17,500 bases of DNA from Oehlia diaphana (GCA_003833135.1 QZLH01000352.1:1-17500); one strand, 5' to 3'. Shown: positions 1 to 9,119, numbered from the stretch's first letter. The notes: generated from the letters alone by a model not told the origin. Translations and numbers: made by a program.

Positions 1-90
1 AATGGGATGGGATAAATGGGATATGGGATGGGATATGGGTGGGATGGGATATGGGATTCTCCCAATCCCATTTATATGGGCGGCAAGTAT
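1..90 (+). repeat. GGGAT-type microsatellite with nine G-tracts
   Basis: Degenerate GGGAT/GGGATAT repeat. Nine GGG tracts lie within the first 54 bases, separated by loops of 1 to 6 bases, followed by two CCC tracts that could fold back on the last G-tracts. The G-tract spacing fits the G-quadruplex pattern (four or more GGG runs with loops of 1-7). It is probably cut by the window edge. Confidence 0.85.
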
Positions 91-292
91 AATACAAATT
101 AGTCAATTTATTTTAATTTATTAGGGATTTATGTAATAAAATGAGTATATTAAAAAAAAATCAAATTTATTAGAGTATATATAATATGTAATAATATAAA
201 ATAAAAATTGAAAATAATAGAAATAGTATTAGAGTCATTGCTTGTTTTGTATTATGATTAAGACGCAAAATTTTTCAATAAAATTCCTGTAA

Positions 293-663
293 AAGCTTCT
301 TGAATATTGTACATCACGACCCATCAATTACTTACCCTTTATTACAACACATACCCAACATTTCCTTGTCAATTTGAGAGCCTCTACCTATGAAGCATGT
401 GAAAAACCTACTACAGGTTTCCTTCCCTTTTCTCCTTTACCTGAGGAAATGCTTTCCGTTCTTCTGCACAAGAGGAAGTCCCTGTCACTCATCTATTTTC
501 ATTGTTAAGAGGCGAAATCAACAAAGGAAGAGATAATCACTCACATATTGAAAATTTTGGATACTTACAGAGTACCATCCAGAACATCCACAAACTTCTT
601 ATTAAAAATATGACATCTCAAAATTGTTCAATTTGCAGATGGAATAAAGCCTTGACCAGATAA
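293..663 (+). pseudogene. Decayed coding fragment, family unknown
   Basis: This stretch is less AT-rich than its surroundings and has two overlapping open frames without a clear start: 293-508 (containing 'EACEKPTTGFLPFSPLPEEM') and 445-663 (containing 'AQEEVPVTHLFSLLRGEINK' and ending 'CRWNKALTR'). They read like one protein broken by a frameshift near 450-480. The opposite strand also holds a 70-codon frame at 602-814 ('DSTERLTQDYVVKEIIEVSR') with a plausible acceptor upstream (TTCTACAG) and a GTAAGT donor downstream, so the true strand is uncertain. I do not recognise the family. A relic or a piece of a spliced gene is possible. Confidence 0.3.
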
Positions 664-1651
664 ATGACCTTTTATCATCAGTTCTTGAAACTTCTATGAT
701 TTCTTTGACCACGTAATCTTGAGTCAGACGTTCTGTAGAATCATGTACGTAGGTAATAGGTGAGTTTTTGTTAGTAAAGTGAATAATTGAATAGTAAAAA
801 ATAGGCAAATACATTTTTATATACCCTTTTCAAATTCTTTTTTTTTTTTAAAAAAGAAATCTGAAGTAACCTGAATTTTTTTCTCATGGAAAAAAAAGTG
901 GCTTCACAGTGATCAAAAGGAAATGATAACCAAAGGAGAAATCCATCACCAATTTTTTTTTAAATCAGCCCAATGAAACCATTTTCCAGGTGACATAAAT
1001 TATTCCTTACATAATGATATCTTATTACTTTCTTAGGTATATATGAAATTTTGATAAAAAAATTTTTTTCATCATTACCATTATTTTCAATACAAATACA
1101 TATTTTATTTACATTTATGAAATAAGAAAATTTTTTTTTATGTTATTTATCCATAAAAATAAAATTATATAATATCATACGAATCTAAAAAAAAAGATGC
1201 AATTAAAAAAAAATAGAAAGAAAGAAATAATTCTTAAAATGGGTCAAACTCATATAACTTACAAGTAAGCAGGTATAAAAGAATATCATGCTTGGCATTT
1301 TTTTTTTTTTACAAATTAAGGCACTGCTATATATCACTAAATCAATCAAGTCTAAGGTGGAAATGATAAATGATAAGATGATTTTTTCCAAAAAAAAAGT
1401 ATCAGATAATTTTATTATACAAAACAAAAAATTTTGATTCTTGATACACTAAAAAAAAATTTTTTTTTTTTTATTTAAGCAGATTGGCTATTCTAAGAAA
1501 TAAGAAATAAATTTCACTGAAATTTTTTCCTATTTTGGTCACCAAAAAAGCAAGTGTTTTATTTTTATACTCAAGAATTTTCATGGTAAAAATAAAATTT
1601 ATCATCCTATATTTATATACATTGCGTTGAATGAACATTGTAATAACTGCG

Positions 1652-1689
1652 GTCTAAGGAAGTCATTAAGCCTCAATATTTCCTAAGAC
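1652..1689. repeat. Imperfect hairpin
   Basis: Arms GTCTAAGGAA (1652-1661) and TTCCTAAGAC (1680-1689) pair over 10 bases with one mismatch around an 18-base loop. Nearby bases are GC-richer than the flanks. It could be the remnant of a small inverted-repeat element. No tRNA anticodon arm or T-arm is visible. Confidence 0.4.
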
Positions 1690-1909
1690 GGTAATGATCA
1701 ATTATATTGCGGCTGCAGGATTGTTTAAAATTATTCACTGGGAGCTCATCGATTACCTTTTCAAATTAAATTAAATTAATTTTAATTAAAAAATAAATTT
1801 TTTTTTCACATTCCATTACAAATTACATAATAAGAATATAAATATAAAAAAAATAAATTAATTTATTTATAATAAATAAATAAATTGTTATAATATAAAT
1901 AACAAGCTC

Positions 1910-1931
1910 GCAAGGTAGGGCGCTACTTTGC
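1910..1931. repeat. 9-bp stem, tetraloop hairpin
   Basis: GCAAGGTAG (1910-1918), loop GGCG, CTACTTTGC (1923-1931): nine pairs with one G-U type pair. It is a GC-rich island inside otherwise nearly pure AT sequence. Function unknown. Confidence 0.45.
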
Positions 1932-2222
1932 TCAATAATGATTAATTAATGATTACGGATTAGGATTATTTAAATTTTCACCCAAAGTATTTCTTTAAAA
2001 GTATGAGTAGATCGTTTCCAAAAAAGAATATTTATTGCAAGTGTTTTGACACGGAGTACATATATAAAAATAAGCAACTATTACTAAGGTACAAATAAGA
2101 TAAATAGGGAAAATACAGGACTTGTTTTTTTATCCTATGATAAATATTTTTTTTTTATTTGAAACACGAAAGATTGGTAACTATATAAATATAAGAATTT
2201 TAAATTAAACGTAAAATACTAT

Positions 2223-2545
2223 GTGCGACGAACCTTTTTACTAAGAGGAGAATTTAGCGAAATACCATCAATCTGTTGCGTTATATCAGCTTCATTTTCC
2301 TCCAATTCAGATTTTTCTTACTTCTCCGAATATAGTCTTTTTTTTGGTAAATTAGAATTATATGAAATTCCATCAATTTGTTGTATTATGCTATTCCCAT
2401 TTTCAACCTGTACTGATTTTTCTTATATTGAGTATAATCTTCTTTTTGATAAATGGGAACCATCAATCTGTTGCGTTATGTCAATTTCATTTGCTTCTGG
2501 TTCGACATTTGAGTATAATCTTTTTTGTGAAGAATTTAATGAATA
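2223..2545 (-). repeat. In-frame tandem repeat at the kinase 3' end
   Basis: Three copies of a roughly 90-105 base unit, marked on the plus strand by CATCAAT(C/T)TGTTG at 2266, 2371 and 2461 (spacing 105 and 90, both multiples of three). On the minus strand each unit encodes a version of 'KRLYS...QQIDG..'. The first unit in reading order lies inside the kinase gene. The next two follow its stop, stay in the same frame, and carry TAA at the equivalent place after 'RLYS'. Confidence 0.75.
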
Positions 2546-4015
2546 ATCAAATGGTTTTCTTTCGAGCTCATCATTCCAACCAATTTGAATAGATTGTATA
2601 AGACTAATATAATAAGACATGGATCTACTTTTATAAATTGCTTGTGGATGCGTCGAATAATGTTCTTCAATCTTCTCTCTTTCCATATTATAAAATCTAT
2701 ATCGTTCTTCATCACAAATAAGAAATTGTTTAATATTTTCTGTTAATATATTATTATCATAACTTTGATACCATAATTCAAGTTTTTCTAATACTTGTAA
2801 CACGGTTGGACGTTTTGTTGGATCGGGTTCCCAACATTGTTGCATAAGATCAATCCAGCACCTGGGCGTTGCATTTGTAATGATAGGTCGCAAGTGGTTT
2901 CTACAAATATCAATTAACAAATGGTGATCATGTGCAAATTTACCAAAGGGTGGTTGTAATGATGAGAATTCCCACATAATCATGGCAAAACTGTATATAT
3001 CCGCCGCTTGAGTATATGGTTTAAGGTCAAAGATTTCTGGCGCAATATATGGCATGACGCCGATTACTTCGTCTGATTTCTCTTCGATAAAAGAAGTGAA
3101 CCCTAAACCGGAAATTAATGGTCTTTTTGTATGATCGATCAGTATGTTGCCAGTATGAAAGTTTTTATGTATAAAACCACGATCGTGAATTTTATACAGT
3201 GATTCCATGATACACCGAGATAAATAAATAGTATGTTTCCAGCTAATGAACGTCTCTGGAGCTTGTAAATATCGACGTAAATCCCCATAAGCTACATATT
3301 GCATCACAATCATGTATTGACCATTATCTGGATTTTGTGTTATCCCATAATATTTTGGAACAAAATCTTCATTAATCTTAGAATTAACTTCAAGCTAAAT
3401 TTTATAAAAATGTGTTAAATCTTTGTTTAGAATAAAATTCATAATATTTGTTCGCAACATGATTTAAAATACCTCTTTGGCCAAATTAGTGATAATATTC
3501 GAGTTTGAATTCAAAATAGATTTGAGAACTACACGATTATACTGGTATTGTCTCCAATATCGAGATTCTGGGATTATACCTAAGTAAACGGTTGAAAATC
3601 CGCCACTTCCAATCACCTCCAATTGCCCAAAATTAAAAGGGAAAACTTCAAGAAACATAACATTTGATTTCCTGGCATTTAATTGTGATTGTCTAATAAC
3701 CATATCAATTTCTTGGTAACCACTTGTCCAATTTTTAAAATCTTCTTCAATAATTGCCTGATAGCATTTTTCACAATCATATGCTGTTGGGATGGTTTCA
3801 GAATGCTCAAGGTATTTATTACTACATATGAAGCATTCAGGGTATTTACATACGAAGCGTTTAGAGTATTTATTATTACATATGAAACATTTATCACGAG
3901 GTCGCTCTTTACTAAAAAAGTCATTAGGATTTTGTTTATATATATCTGTCCAGAGCCAGAATCCGGATTTTACTGGTGGCATTGATTGAGACAGTTTACC
4001 AATATCTCGTGACAT
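2423..4015 (-). CDS. Two-exon protein kinase-like protein, predicted pseudokinase
   Basis: Exon 1 is 4015-3473, exon 2 is 3394-2423; the spliced product is 504 residues. Residues 43-84 hold CxxC pairs (C43/C46, C61/C64, C81/C84), probably zinc-binding. Then 'NWTSG' and 'QLNAR' occur, a leader I associate with expanded Rhizophagus kinases. The kinase domain starts at about residue 132: glycine loop IGSGGFSTVY (135-144), VVLK lysine K165, catalytic loop HKNFHTGN (257-264), APE at 299-301, and 'ADIYSFAMIMWEF' as the helix-F region. The HRD aspartate is Asn259 and the DFG/DLG aspartate is Gly277, each one base change from Asp, so normal phosphotransfer is unlikely. A scaffold or allosteric role is inference. 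The start at 4015 is the first Met of the long open frame. The C-terminus falls in a tandem repeat and may be truncated. Confidence 0.85.
3395..3472 (-). other. Intron of the kinase-like gene (78 nt)
   Basis: On the minus strand the donor is AAAGAG|GTATTT and the acceptor AATTTAG|CTTGAAG. Candidate branch sites TTCTAAAC and TTTAACAC lie between them. Joining the exons keeps the frame and restores a kinase segment 'LEVNSKINEDFVPKYYG' that links the VVLK strand to the hinge 'YMIVMQY'. Without the splice, exon 1 stops two codons after the donor. Confidence 0.85.
3808..3900 (-). repeat. Short tandem duplication in the Cys-rich region
   Basis: Three imperfect copies of a 24-30 base unit, seen on the plus strand as (G)GTATTTA..TACATA(T/C)GAA(G/A)C(A/G)TT. 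They encode 'CFICNNKYSKR', 'FVCKYPE' and 'CFICSNKYLE'. The possible zinc-binding CxxC motif has therefore been multiplied by local duplication. Confidence 0.65.
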
Positions 4016-5153
4016 TACAAATTATTATTTGATGATTAAAATAATTAAAAGTTAATTTTATTTCGTTTGAGTAAATTTATTTGCTTCAAAGAATTTTACT
4101 CTTCCTATAAATAATTTACATAAATCGCTAGGATGATATAATTGTTAATGAAAGATATTGGAAAAATAATATTTTATTAATTTTGACGTATTTAAATTTT
4201 AGAAAGGAAATGTAAAAAAAAAAAAAAATAAATGTAGAACATACACTATATATATATGTATTTTTGTGAAACAAATTAAGTTAATCGAAACTAAGAAATT
4301 ATGTCAATATTACTGTATGTCGATGATTATGATGATCGATTTTCTATTGGTCTCCGCAGTATTCCTATAACGCTATGACCGAACGATAATTATCAATCGG
4401 AGTGTTCGTTTATGGTTTTATATAATAATGAAATTATAGGAATTATAAAAAAATTAAATTACAAAATGTATAATAGACAGCTTAATACTTAATAAAGGAA
4501 AATTAAAAAAAATAAAAAATATTTATTGTTCAGAAATAATCTTTTTACTTGAATTAATGTTGAAGTAAAATTTTTTCTAAGGAAGCATGATTGTGCATTT
4601 CTGCGTAAATTTTAGAATTCATGCTAAATAATTCACAAGTGTGCGCTCAAACTATATGAAAATATTGAAAAAAAACTGTCGCACACATAGAATAACGTCT
4701 CGTATGCCGTTATTAGACTGTCATTAAATAAATGGAAACAAATATTATATTTGAGTCACAATATATTAATTCAATTAAATAAAATTTCTCAAGTTTTGGT
4801 ATTGAGCATCAAATTATAATAAAAGAATGATAAGTAAGATTATCAAGTTCAAAAAATATAATATTAAAATTGAACAAGGACGATAATTGCAAAAATATCA
4901 GGCCTAAAATTTTTATATCTTGATATCAAAATAAACAGATCTTCACGATAAAAGAATATTATTTTTTTTCGGCGCAAAAAATCTTTAGGTTGAGAATAAA
5001 AATTACTTTTACGTCCTAAGTTAATTTCTACTAGAATTATCGTTTGAGTCAACTTTGGGAGTTATAGTGCGGGCCAAAAAATTGTTCGTAATTTTTAATA
5101 GGTATCGGCCAAATTTACAAATAGTACCATTATGTGAGTGCTCAATTAACGGT
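4016..5153. other. Intergenic region with one transposon-like fragment
   Basis: Mostly AT-rich. A TATA-like run at about 4246-4259 could serve the minus-strand kinase gene, about 235 bases upstream of its ATG. At about 4345-4385 the sequence ATTGGTCTCCGCAGTATTCC matches, in reverse complement and with one change, the segment at 7849-7870. The minus-strand open frame at 4864-5052 is not convincing as a gene. Confidence 0.5.
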
Positions 5154-5325
5154 TTAACAATTCCACGAAACTTTAAAAGATTCTCTTGCAAAATCCAAAA
5201 CTACCGTTATTCTTAATTCTTCTGCAAGTTGTCGAATTAAAAGTTTTTAGACAAAATGCTCGTTGACGTAATCTTTTTATTTCTTTTAACGAAAGATTTA
5301 CGGAAGAAAAGCGTACCAAAATTAT
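5154..5325 (-). pseudogene. Short frameshifted coding relic, family unknown
   Basis: Two minus-strand frames join into a protein-like segment. One holds 'SLKEIKRLRQRAFCLKTF'. The other holds 'IRQLAEELRITVVLDFA' followed by 'RESFKVSWNC' and a stop at 5154. Neither has a start codon in a sensible place. Base composition is less AT-rich than the flanks. It is likely the remnant of a gene, but I cannot name the family. Confidence 0.3.
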
Positions 5326-5400
5326 AAAATAACATTTTACTAATGTGCATTTGGATAATATAACTTATTTTTTTTCTCATATTATAATTTTATTTATAAT

Positions 5401-7041
5401 TTAATACGTTTCTTCTATATATTTATACAAAGAAATATTTAAATCATCATATTTTTGAACTTTAATATCATATAATTCGAATTTCTTCACTTGATCTTTT
5501 AATAGAAATAAATCTCTTAATCCCATATATTCTTCTTTAAAAGCTAAATATTTAACTCTTTTCTTTTTAATAATATATTCTTCTATATAAGGTAAAATAT
5601 CTTGATTTGTATTTTTGATAACAAATTTCTTAATTTTTTCAAATAAATTACTTTGTAATATTATATTTTTAATAACTAATTTTTTAATAAAAATATTTTG
5701 AGAATTATCTAAAAAAGTTTCAAAATCAGTTGTATAAATTACTAATGATAATTTCAAATATTCTAATTTTAAAGGAAGAATTTGTCCTAATTTTTTTAAT
5801 ATAATTGAACTTAATTTAATTGTATTAGTATGAGTAAAATCAAATTCAATTGAAAGATAATTAAGATTTTGTCCAACATTTTTAACTAAATCAAAAGTTT
5901 GATAAATATGATCTGATGTGTGAATATAAGAGAAATCAAAAAAATTGATTTTTCTACAATTTGATAAAATTTTCTCAACCAATTGTCTATTATTTAGATC
6001 ATTTATAATAAAAGTTCTAAAACCAATATTTTCTAAATAATTATTAGATTTTTGTATTAATAATTGTAAAGATTCAATTGGTTCATTTAAAAATAAAGAT
6101 CTTAATTTAAAAGGTTTAGTAATATTAACAATTTGTTGAATAAAATGAGAATTTAAAGAACGACAATAAAGAATATGAATAGATTCTAAACAATTTAATT
6201 GTTCAAATACTTCTTTTAATATATTTATATCTTTAAAATCAGTTTCATGAAATATAATAGTTTTTAAAGTATTTGAACAATTAGAATCTTTTAATGATAA
6301 TAATGAATAATTTGAAGGAAAATCATTATATTTATATAATATTTTTTTAAGATTTTTTTGTGAATTAATTATACTAGAAGAAATTAATAAATCATCATTA
6401 AATTGAAAATGTAAAGTTGAAATTAAATTACAATTTGAATTTAATAATGAAAGTAATGAATTAAATTTTGGTAAATTTGTAATTCCTTGAAGTTTTAAAT
6501 TTTTAATATTACGAATAAAATTTGGATTTTTTAAAATTAATTCAAAAGTTTCATTTAAATATTCATGATGTACGTATGAAATTACATCAAAAGTATGTAA
6601 AGTTGCTCCATTTTCAATAAATATTTTAAATAATGATTTATAAATTAATATTGTAGAATTTGAAGGAAATGTATATTGTATGGAATTATTAAAATTTTTA
6701 ACCCATAATTCAATATAATAATTAATTTGAATATTTAAAGATTTAATATAATTAGGATAATTAAATAAAGTATTTGAAGGAATTAAATTTTTATCAATTC
6801 CATATTCATTTAATTTTGTTTTATCATCATCATTTAAATTACTTAAGTAAATATTAATAAAATTATAATTTTCAGTAGGAATTGAAAATGGATCCTCCCA
6901 TAATGACGAAATCGCTACACGACAAAATAATCTATTAACCAAAATACATGAATATAGTGTTGAATAATCGTATCGAAAATATTCGATAATTTCACTTGTT
7001 AATTCAGGTAAATCTCCTGAAAATATTTTTGAGCATGCCAT
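5401..7041 (-). CDS. F-box protein with LRR-like C-terminal region
   Basis: Single-exon product of 546 residues. Residues about 8-50 form an F-box (LPELTSEIIEYF, then LYSCILVNRLFCRVAI, then LWEDPF), the Skp1-binding module of SCF ubiquitin ligases. The rest (about 150-530) is rich in Leu/Ile/Asn with irregular leucine-rich repeats such as 'IKNLKLQGITNLPKF' and 'LESIHILYCRSL', probably the substrate-binding surface. The start at 7041 matches the start of the second copy at 9566-11251, which by eye is roughly 70-75 % identical over the first 250 residues. The substrate is unknown. The frame is intact, with AT-biased codons like its paralogue. The role as a nuclear or cytoplasmic adaptor comes from the family, not from this sequence. 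Confidence 0.9.
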   Translation of the reverse strand: MACSKIFSGDLPELTSEIIEYFRYDYSTLYSCILVNRLFCRVAISSLWEDPFSIPTENYNFINIYLSNLNDDDKTKLNEYGIDKNLIPSNTLFNYPNYIKSLNIQINYYIELWVKNFNNSIQYTFPSNSTILIYKSLFKIFIENGATLHTFDVISYVHHEYLNETFELILKNPNFIRNIKNLKLQGITNLPKFNSLLSLLNSNCNLISTLHFQFNDDLLISSSIINSQKNLKKILYKYNDFPSNYSLLSLKDSNCSNTLKTIIFHETDFKDINILKEVFEQLNCLESIHILYCRSLNSHFIQQIVNITKPFKLRSLFLNEPIESLQLLIQKSNNYLENIGFRTFIINDLNNRQLVEKILSNCRKINFFDFSYIHTSDHIYQTFDLVKNVGQNLNYLSIEFDFTHTNTIKLSSIILKKLGQILPLKLEYLKLSLVIYTTDFETFLDNSQNIFIKKLVIKNIILQSNLFEKIKKFVIKNTNQDILPYIEEYIIKKKRVKYLAFKEEYMGLRDLFLLKDQVKKFELYDIKVQKYDDLNISLYKYIEETY

Positions 7042-7143
7042 TTCTATTATAAAAAGAAGTCAAAGGAAAAAAAGTGATTCAGGAAAAAAAGAAATGCGTC
7101 AGGCATCGGCATCGGGTAACATTTCAATATTTATCCGTCTGTT

Positions 7144-7190
7144 TGTCGATCATTTAATCATTTGATAACACAAGTGTCGTAATGATTATA
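7144..7190 (-). promoter_or_regulatory. Upstream block shared with the second F-box gene
   Basis: TGTCGATCATT, then CATTTG, ACAC, GTGTCGTA, about 100 bases before the ATG at 7041. A matching block in the same order occurs at 11331-11375 before the paralogue. The neighbouring sequence is less similar, so this may be a conserved promoter or 5'-UTR element. Simple duplication ancestry is the alternative. Confidence 0.4.
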
Positions 7191-7304
7191 AATGTTCTAA
7201 ACTACAAAAGTAAAGTGGATAAATGGATAATGAATAAATGAATAAACATTTACAAAAAATAAGTAAATAAATAAATAAAACTCCTTAAACGTACATATAC
7301 AGCT

Positions 7305-7322
7305 TTCTATATAGATATATAG
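7305..7322 (-). promoter_or_regulatory. Possible TATA element of the first F-box gene
   Basis: The minus strand reads TCTATATATCTATATAGA, about 270 bases upstream of the ATG. It shares GATCTATATAT with the TATA-like site of the second gene. In AT-rich DNA such strings arise by chance, so support rests mainly on the shared position. Confidence 0.3.
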
Positions 7323-7724
7323 ATCATCTCGTTCAGTATATATTTTTTATTTGAAAGTTAGTAATTTAGAAAAGTTTTGTGATCGAAACAGAAGTTAAAT
7401 AAAACTTTTACAACATATAAATTTAGAATATTCCTGGAAATCTTATTCGGCTTGCGTAGATTTACCGATCGTATTGAGCTTTTTTGTAATATTTTATGTT
7501 TTATGAGAATTGTTTATAGGGTTCATTATTTATTTATTTATTTAAAATTTGTGAATTATATATGAGAAATAACATATGATTCAAAATTATATTCATCAGA
7601 CTTTCATTGATCGTTATTTTCTTATTCAACTAATCGATATTATTATTGTAATAATATAATATATTTGAACTGCAATCATAGTTTCACCGCATGGCATTTA
7701 TTAAAGAAGTAAATGTTGTATTTA
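7323..7724. other. Intergenic region, nothing recognised
   Basis: AT-rich, with short TTTA and TAAT runs. No open frame, repeat array or RNA gene was noticed. Confidence 0.5.
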
Positions 7725-7971
7725 TATTGGTTAACGCCACGAAGTGACGTTAACCAGTATTTGTGACGTTAACCAATATTAAATAGTTATTGGATGGGGG
7801 AATAGAGATGTCGTCATATCGGTCGAAGACCGATTTTCGTCGGTCATTAGGAATACTGCGGTGACCAATAGTACTAATACTGGATCATAAAAATATCGGT
7901 AACAACAACTCTATGTAAGGCATGTGTTTAAATTGGTTTAATAACGTCACTTCGTGACGTCAGTCAATACC
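7725..7971. mobile_element. MITE-like element with TTAACGTCAC inverted ends
   Basis: The left end (7725-7755) holds TATTGGTTAACG and a near-perfect palindrome centred on CACGAAGTG. The right end (7941-7971) holds AACGTCACTTCGTGACGT and CAATACCG, the same motif inverted. On the left, the 19-base stretch beginning GTGACGTTAACCA is repeated directly (7744-7762 and 7763-7781). There is no coding capacity. Termini and target duplication are not certain. Confidence 0.5.
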
Positions 7972-8041
7972 GTACATACCGGTTAGATGATACTCAACAG
8001 CCCTACAAGTCCGTCTCGGTCTTAGACCGGACCGCAGTATT
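7852..8041. repeat. Inverted pair AATACTGCGGT ... ACCGCAGTATT
   Basis: AATACTGCGGTGACC starts at 7852 and GGACCGCAGTATT ends at 8041, facing each other. TA lies just outside CTGCGG on both sides, which would suit a TA-targeting element. The interval overlaps the TTAACGTCAC element, so one was probably inserted in the other. Part of the left arm recurs near 4345-4385. Confidence 0.4.
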
Positions 8042-8410
8042 TTTTTTTAGGACCGGTCCTAGGATCCTCATACCGGTCTTTATAATTAAAATTTTATATT
8101 TACTAAATAAATTGTATAACTATTGCGCAACAAAAAAATATAAAGACCGACTGGTTTTAGTACCAAAAGCTGTCGTTTTAATTAAAAAACATTTTTTTCA
8201 TCTAGTTTTGGAGATATTAAAGTAAACCTTGACGCTCCGAACCTAAAAATATAAATGTTTTTATGGGTAGAAAAAAAAAGACCGATCGGTCCTTAAAAAG
8301 ACCGCGATCCCGCCGTTTTGCTTCACTTGGTGCGAAACCGAAAGACTTACGCTAAGACGGACCGGTCCGTCTTTTTGGGTGTAGGACCGTGGTCTTTTAA
8401 GACCGCAAAG
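8010..8410. mobile_element. GACCGGTC-rich inverted-repeat element
   Basis: About 400 bases whose two ends carry the same motifs in inverted order: GGTCTTAGACC then GGACCGGTCC (8050-8059) on the left; GGACCGGTCC (8359-8368) then GGTCTTTTAAGACC on the right. Further GACCG/CGGTC words, including GACCGATCGGTC, lie between. Clustered subterminal words of this kind are typical of non-autonomous DNA transposons. No transposase frame is present and the superfamily is undetermined. Confidence 0.5.
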
Positions 8411-8650
8411 CATCTTTTACCCAAGAAAATAAACGCAAACGATGGGAAAAGTTCCAAGCCGTTATATGTAATCTGATGTAATCTGCCCAAACATGTACAA
8501 GGACAACGATTATGGTACATTTTAGCCAATTTTACGTCAGGAGTTCCAAAATTATTCGCGCGTTCAGCCAATCAAGAGCGGAAGTTGATCACATACTGTA
8601 TTTCGAAACTTACACTTACAATATAAGACGCTGAAATAACTATTAAAATA
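8411..8650. other. Moderate-GC segment, possible relic or promoter
   Basis: Distinctly less AT-rich than its surroundings. The minus strand has a 74-codon frame (8347-8571) with 'MYHNRCPCTCLG', which overlaps the transposon end and is not convincing. The plus strand shows CAGCCAATCA (about 8561) and ATATAAGA (about 8622), a CCAAT-box and TATA-like pair, but no gene follows. It could be the 5' flank of a lost gene or element. Confidence 0.3.
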
Positions 8651-9030
8651 CAGTCAACTCTGGATATAACGAATACTCTGTTCCAGGAGGTTTGGCAGGG
8701 GTTGGTTCGGTATAAAGCGAATTCGTTATATAATATACTGAACTAGTTTTCTTTGTAGCCAAATTTATAATGCTGGCCAGAATTATAATTTCGTTTAACA
8801 TAAATTTTCGAAATAATTACTAGTAATTCCGGCCAGCACTATAAATTTAGCCTGGACTATAGAAAGTATAGGGGCTAGTTTGTAAGTTCGGTTCGGATGC
8901 GTTATATAGTGTTTTATTAGAAAAGTTCGCTATATCCAGTGAAATTATTTATAAAAAATCGGTTCTGGAAATATGTTCGGTATAACGAGGTTTCGGTACA
9001 AACAGGTTCGTTATAAGGGTCGATCGACTG
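8651..9030. mobile_element. 380-bp pogo/Tigger-like MITE
   Basis: Begins CAGTCAACTCTGGATATAACG (TA just before it) and ends with the inverted counterpart of CAGTCGATCGACCC and TTATAACGAA. Many copies of (T/A)ATAACGAA or TTCG(T/G)TATA occur inside both ends. The CAGT...TATAACGAA terminus and TA insertion fit the pogo/Tigger branch of Tc1-mariner. The right flank is TG rather than TA, so the target duplication has decayed. There is no transposase frame, so it is non-autonomous. Confidence 0.65.
8761..8849. repeat. Inverted repeat nested in the pogo-like MITE
   Basis: Arms AAATTTATAATGCTGGCCAG... (8761-8785) and its near-complement ending ...GGCCAGCACTATAAATTTA (8824-8849) match over about 25 bases with few mismatches, around a spacer of about 38 bases. 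The GGCCAG/GCTGGCC core is unusual here. It may be a small second element inserted into the first. Confidence 0.65.
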
Positions 9031-9119
9031 TGGGTAGGAGGTTTATTCAGTACTTGTACGAATTTGAAAAATCAGTACAGTACGGTTCAATACCATACTG
9101 GCTTTATAATAATTATAGA

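Larger units (their letters stand above)
815..2222. other. AT-rich intergenic region, no gene seen
   Basis: Dominated by A/T runs and TTTATT/AATAAA-like strings. The only minus-strand open frame (1203-1427) is low-complexity and unsupported. Two short hairpins (1652-1689 and 1910-1931) are the only ordered structures noticed; neither folds as a tRNA. Confidence 0.6.

Noticed and set aside
1203..1427. 74-codon minus-strand frame
   Set aside because: Low-complexity Phe/Ile/Leu/Ser text produced by A/T runs.
1640..1740. Possible tRNA or small RNA
   Set aside because: The hairpin is present but no cloverleaf, anticodon arm or T-loop consensus is found.
2223..2592. Plus-strand frames of 107 and 76 codons
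   Set aside because: They are antisense to the repeated tail of the kinase gene; the minus-strand frame has the kinase homology and matching splice site.
3679..3989. Extra frames on both strands inside kinase exon 1
   Set aside because: Shadows of the Cys-rich repeat; they lack domain support.
4864..5052. 62-codon minus-strand frame
   Set aside because: AT-driven composition, no motif, no neighbouring support.
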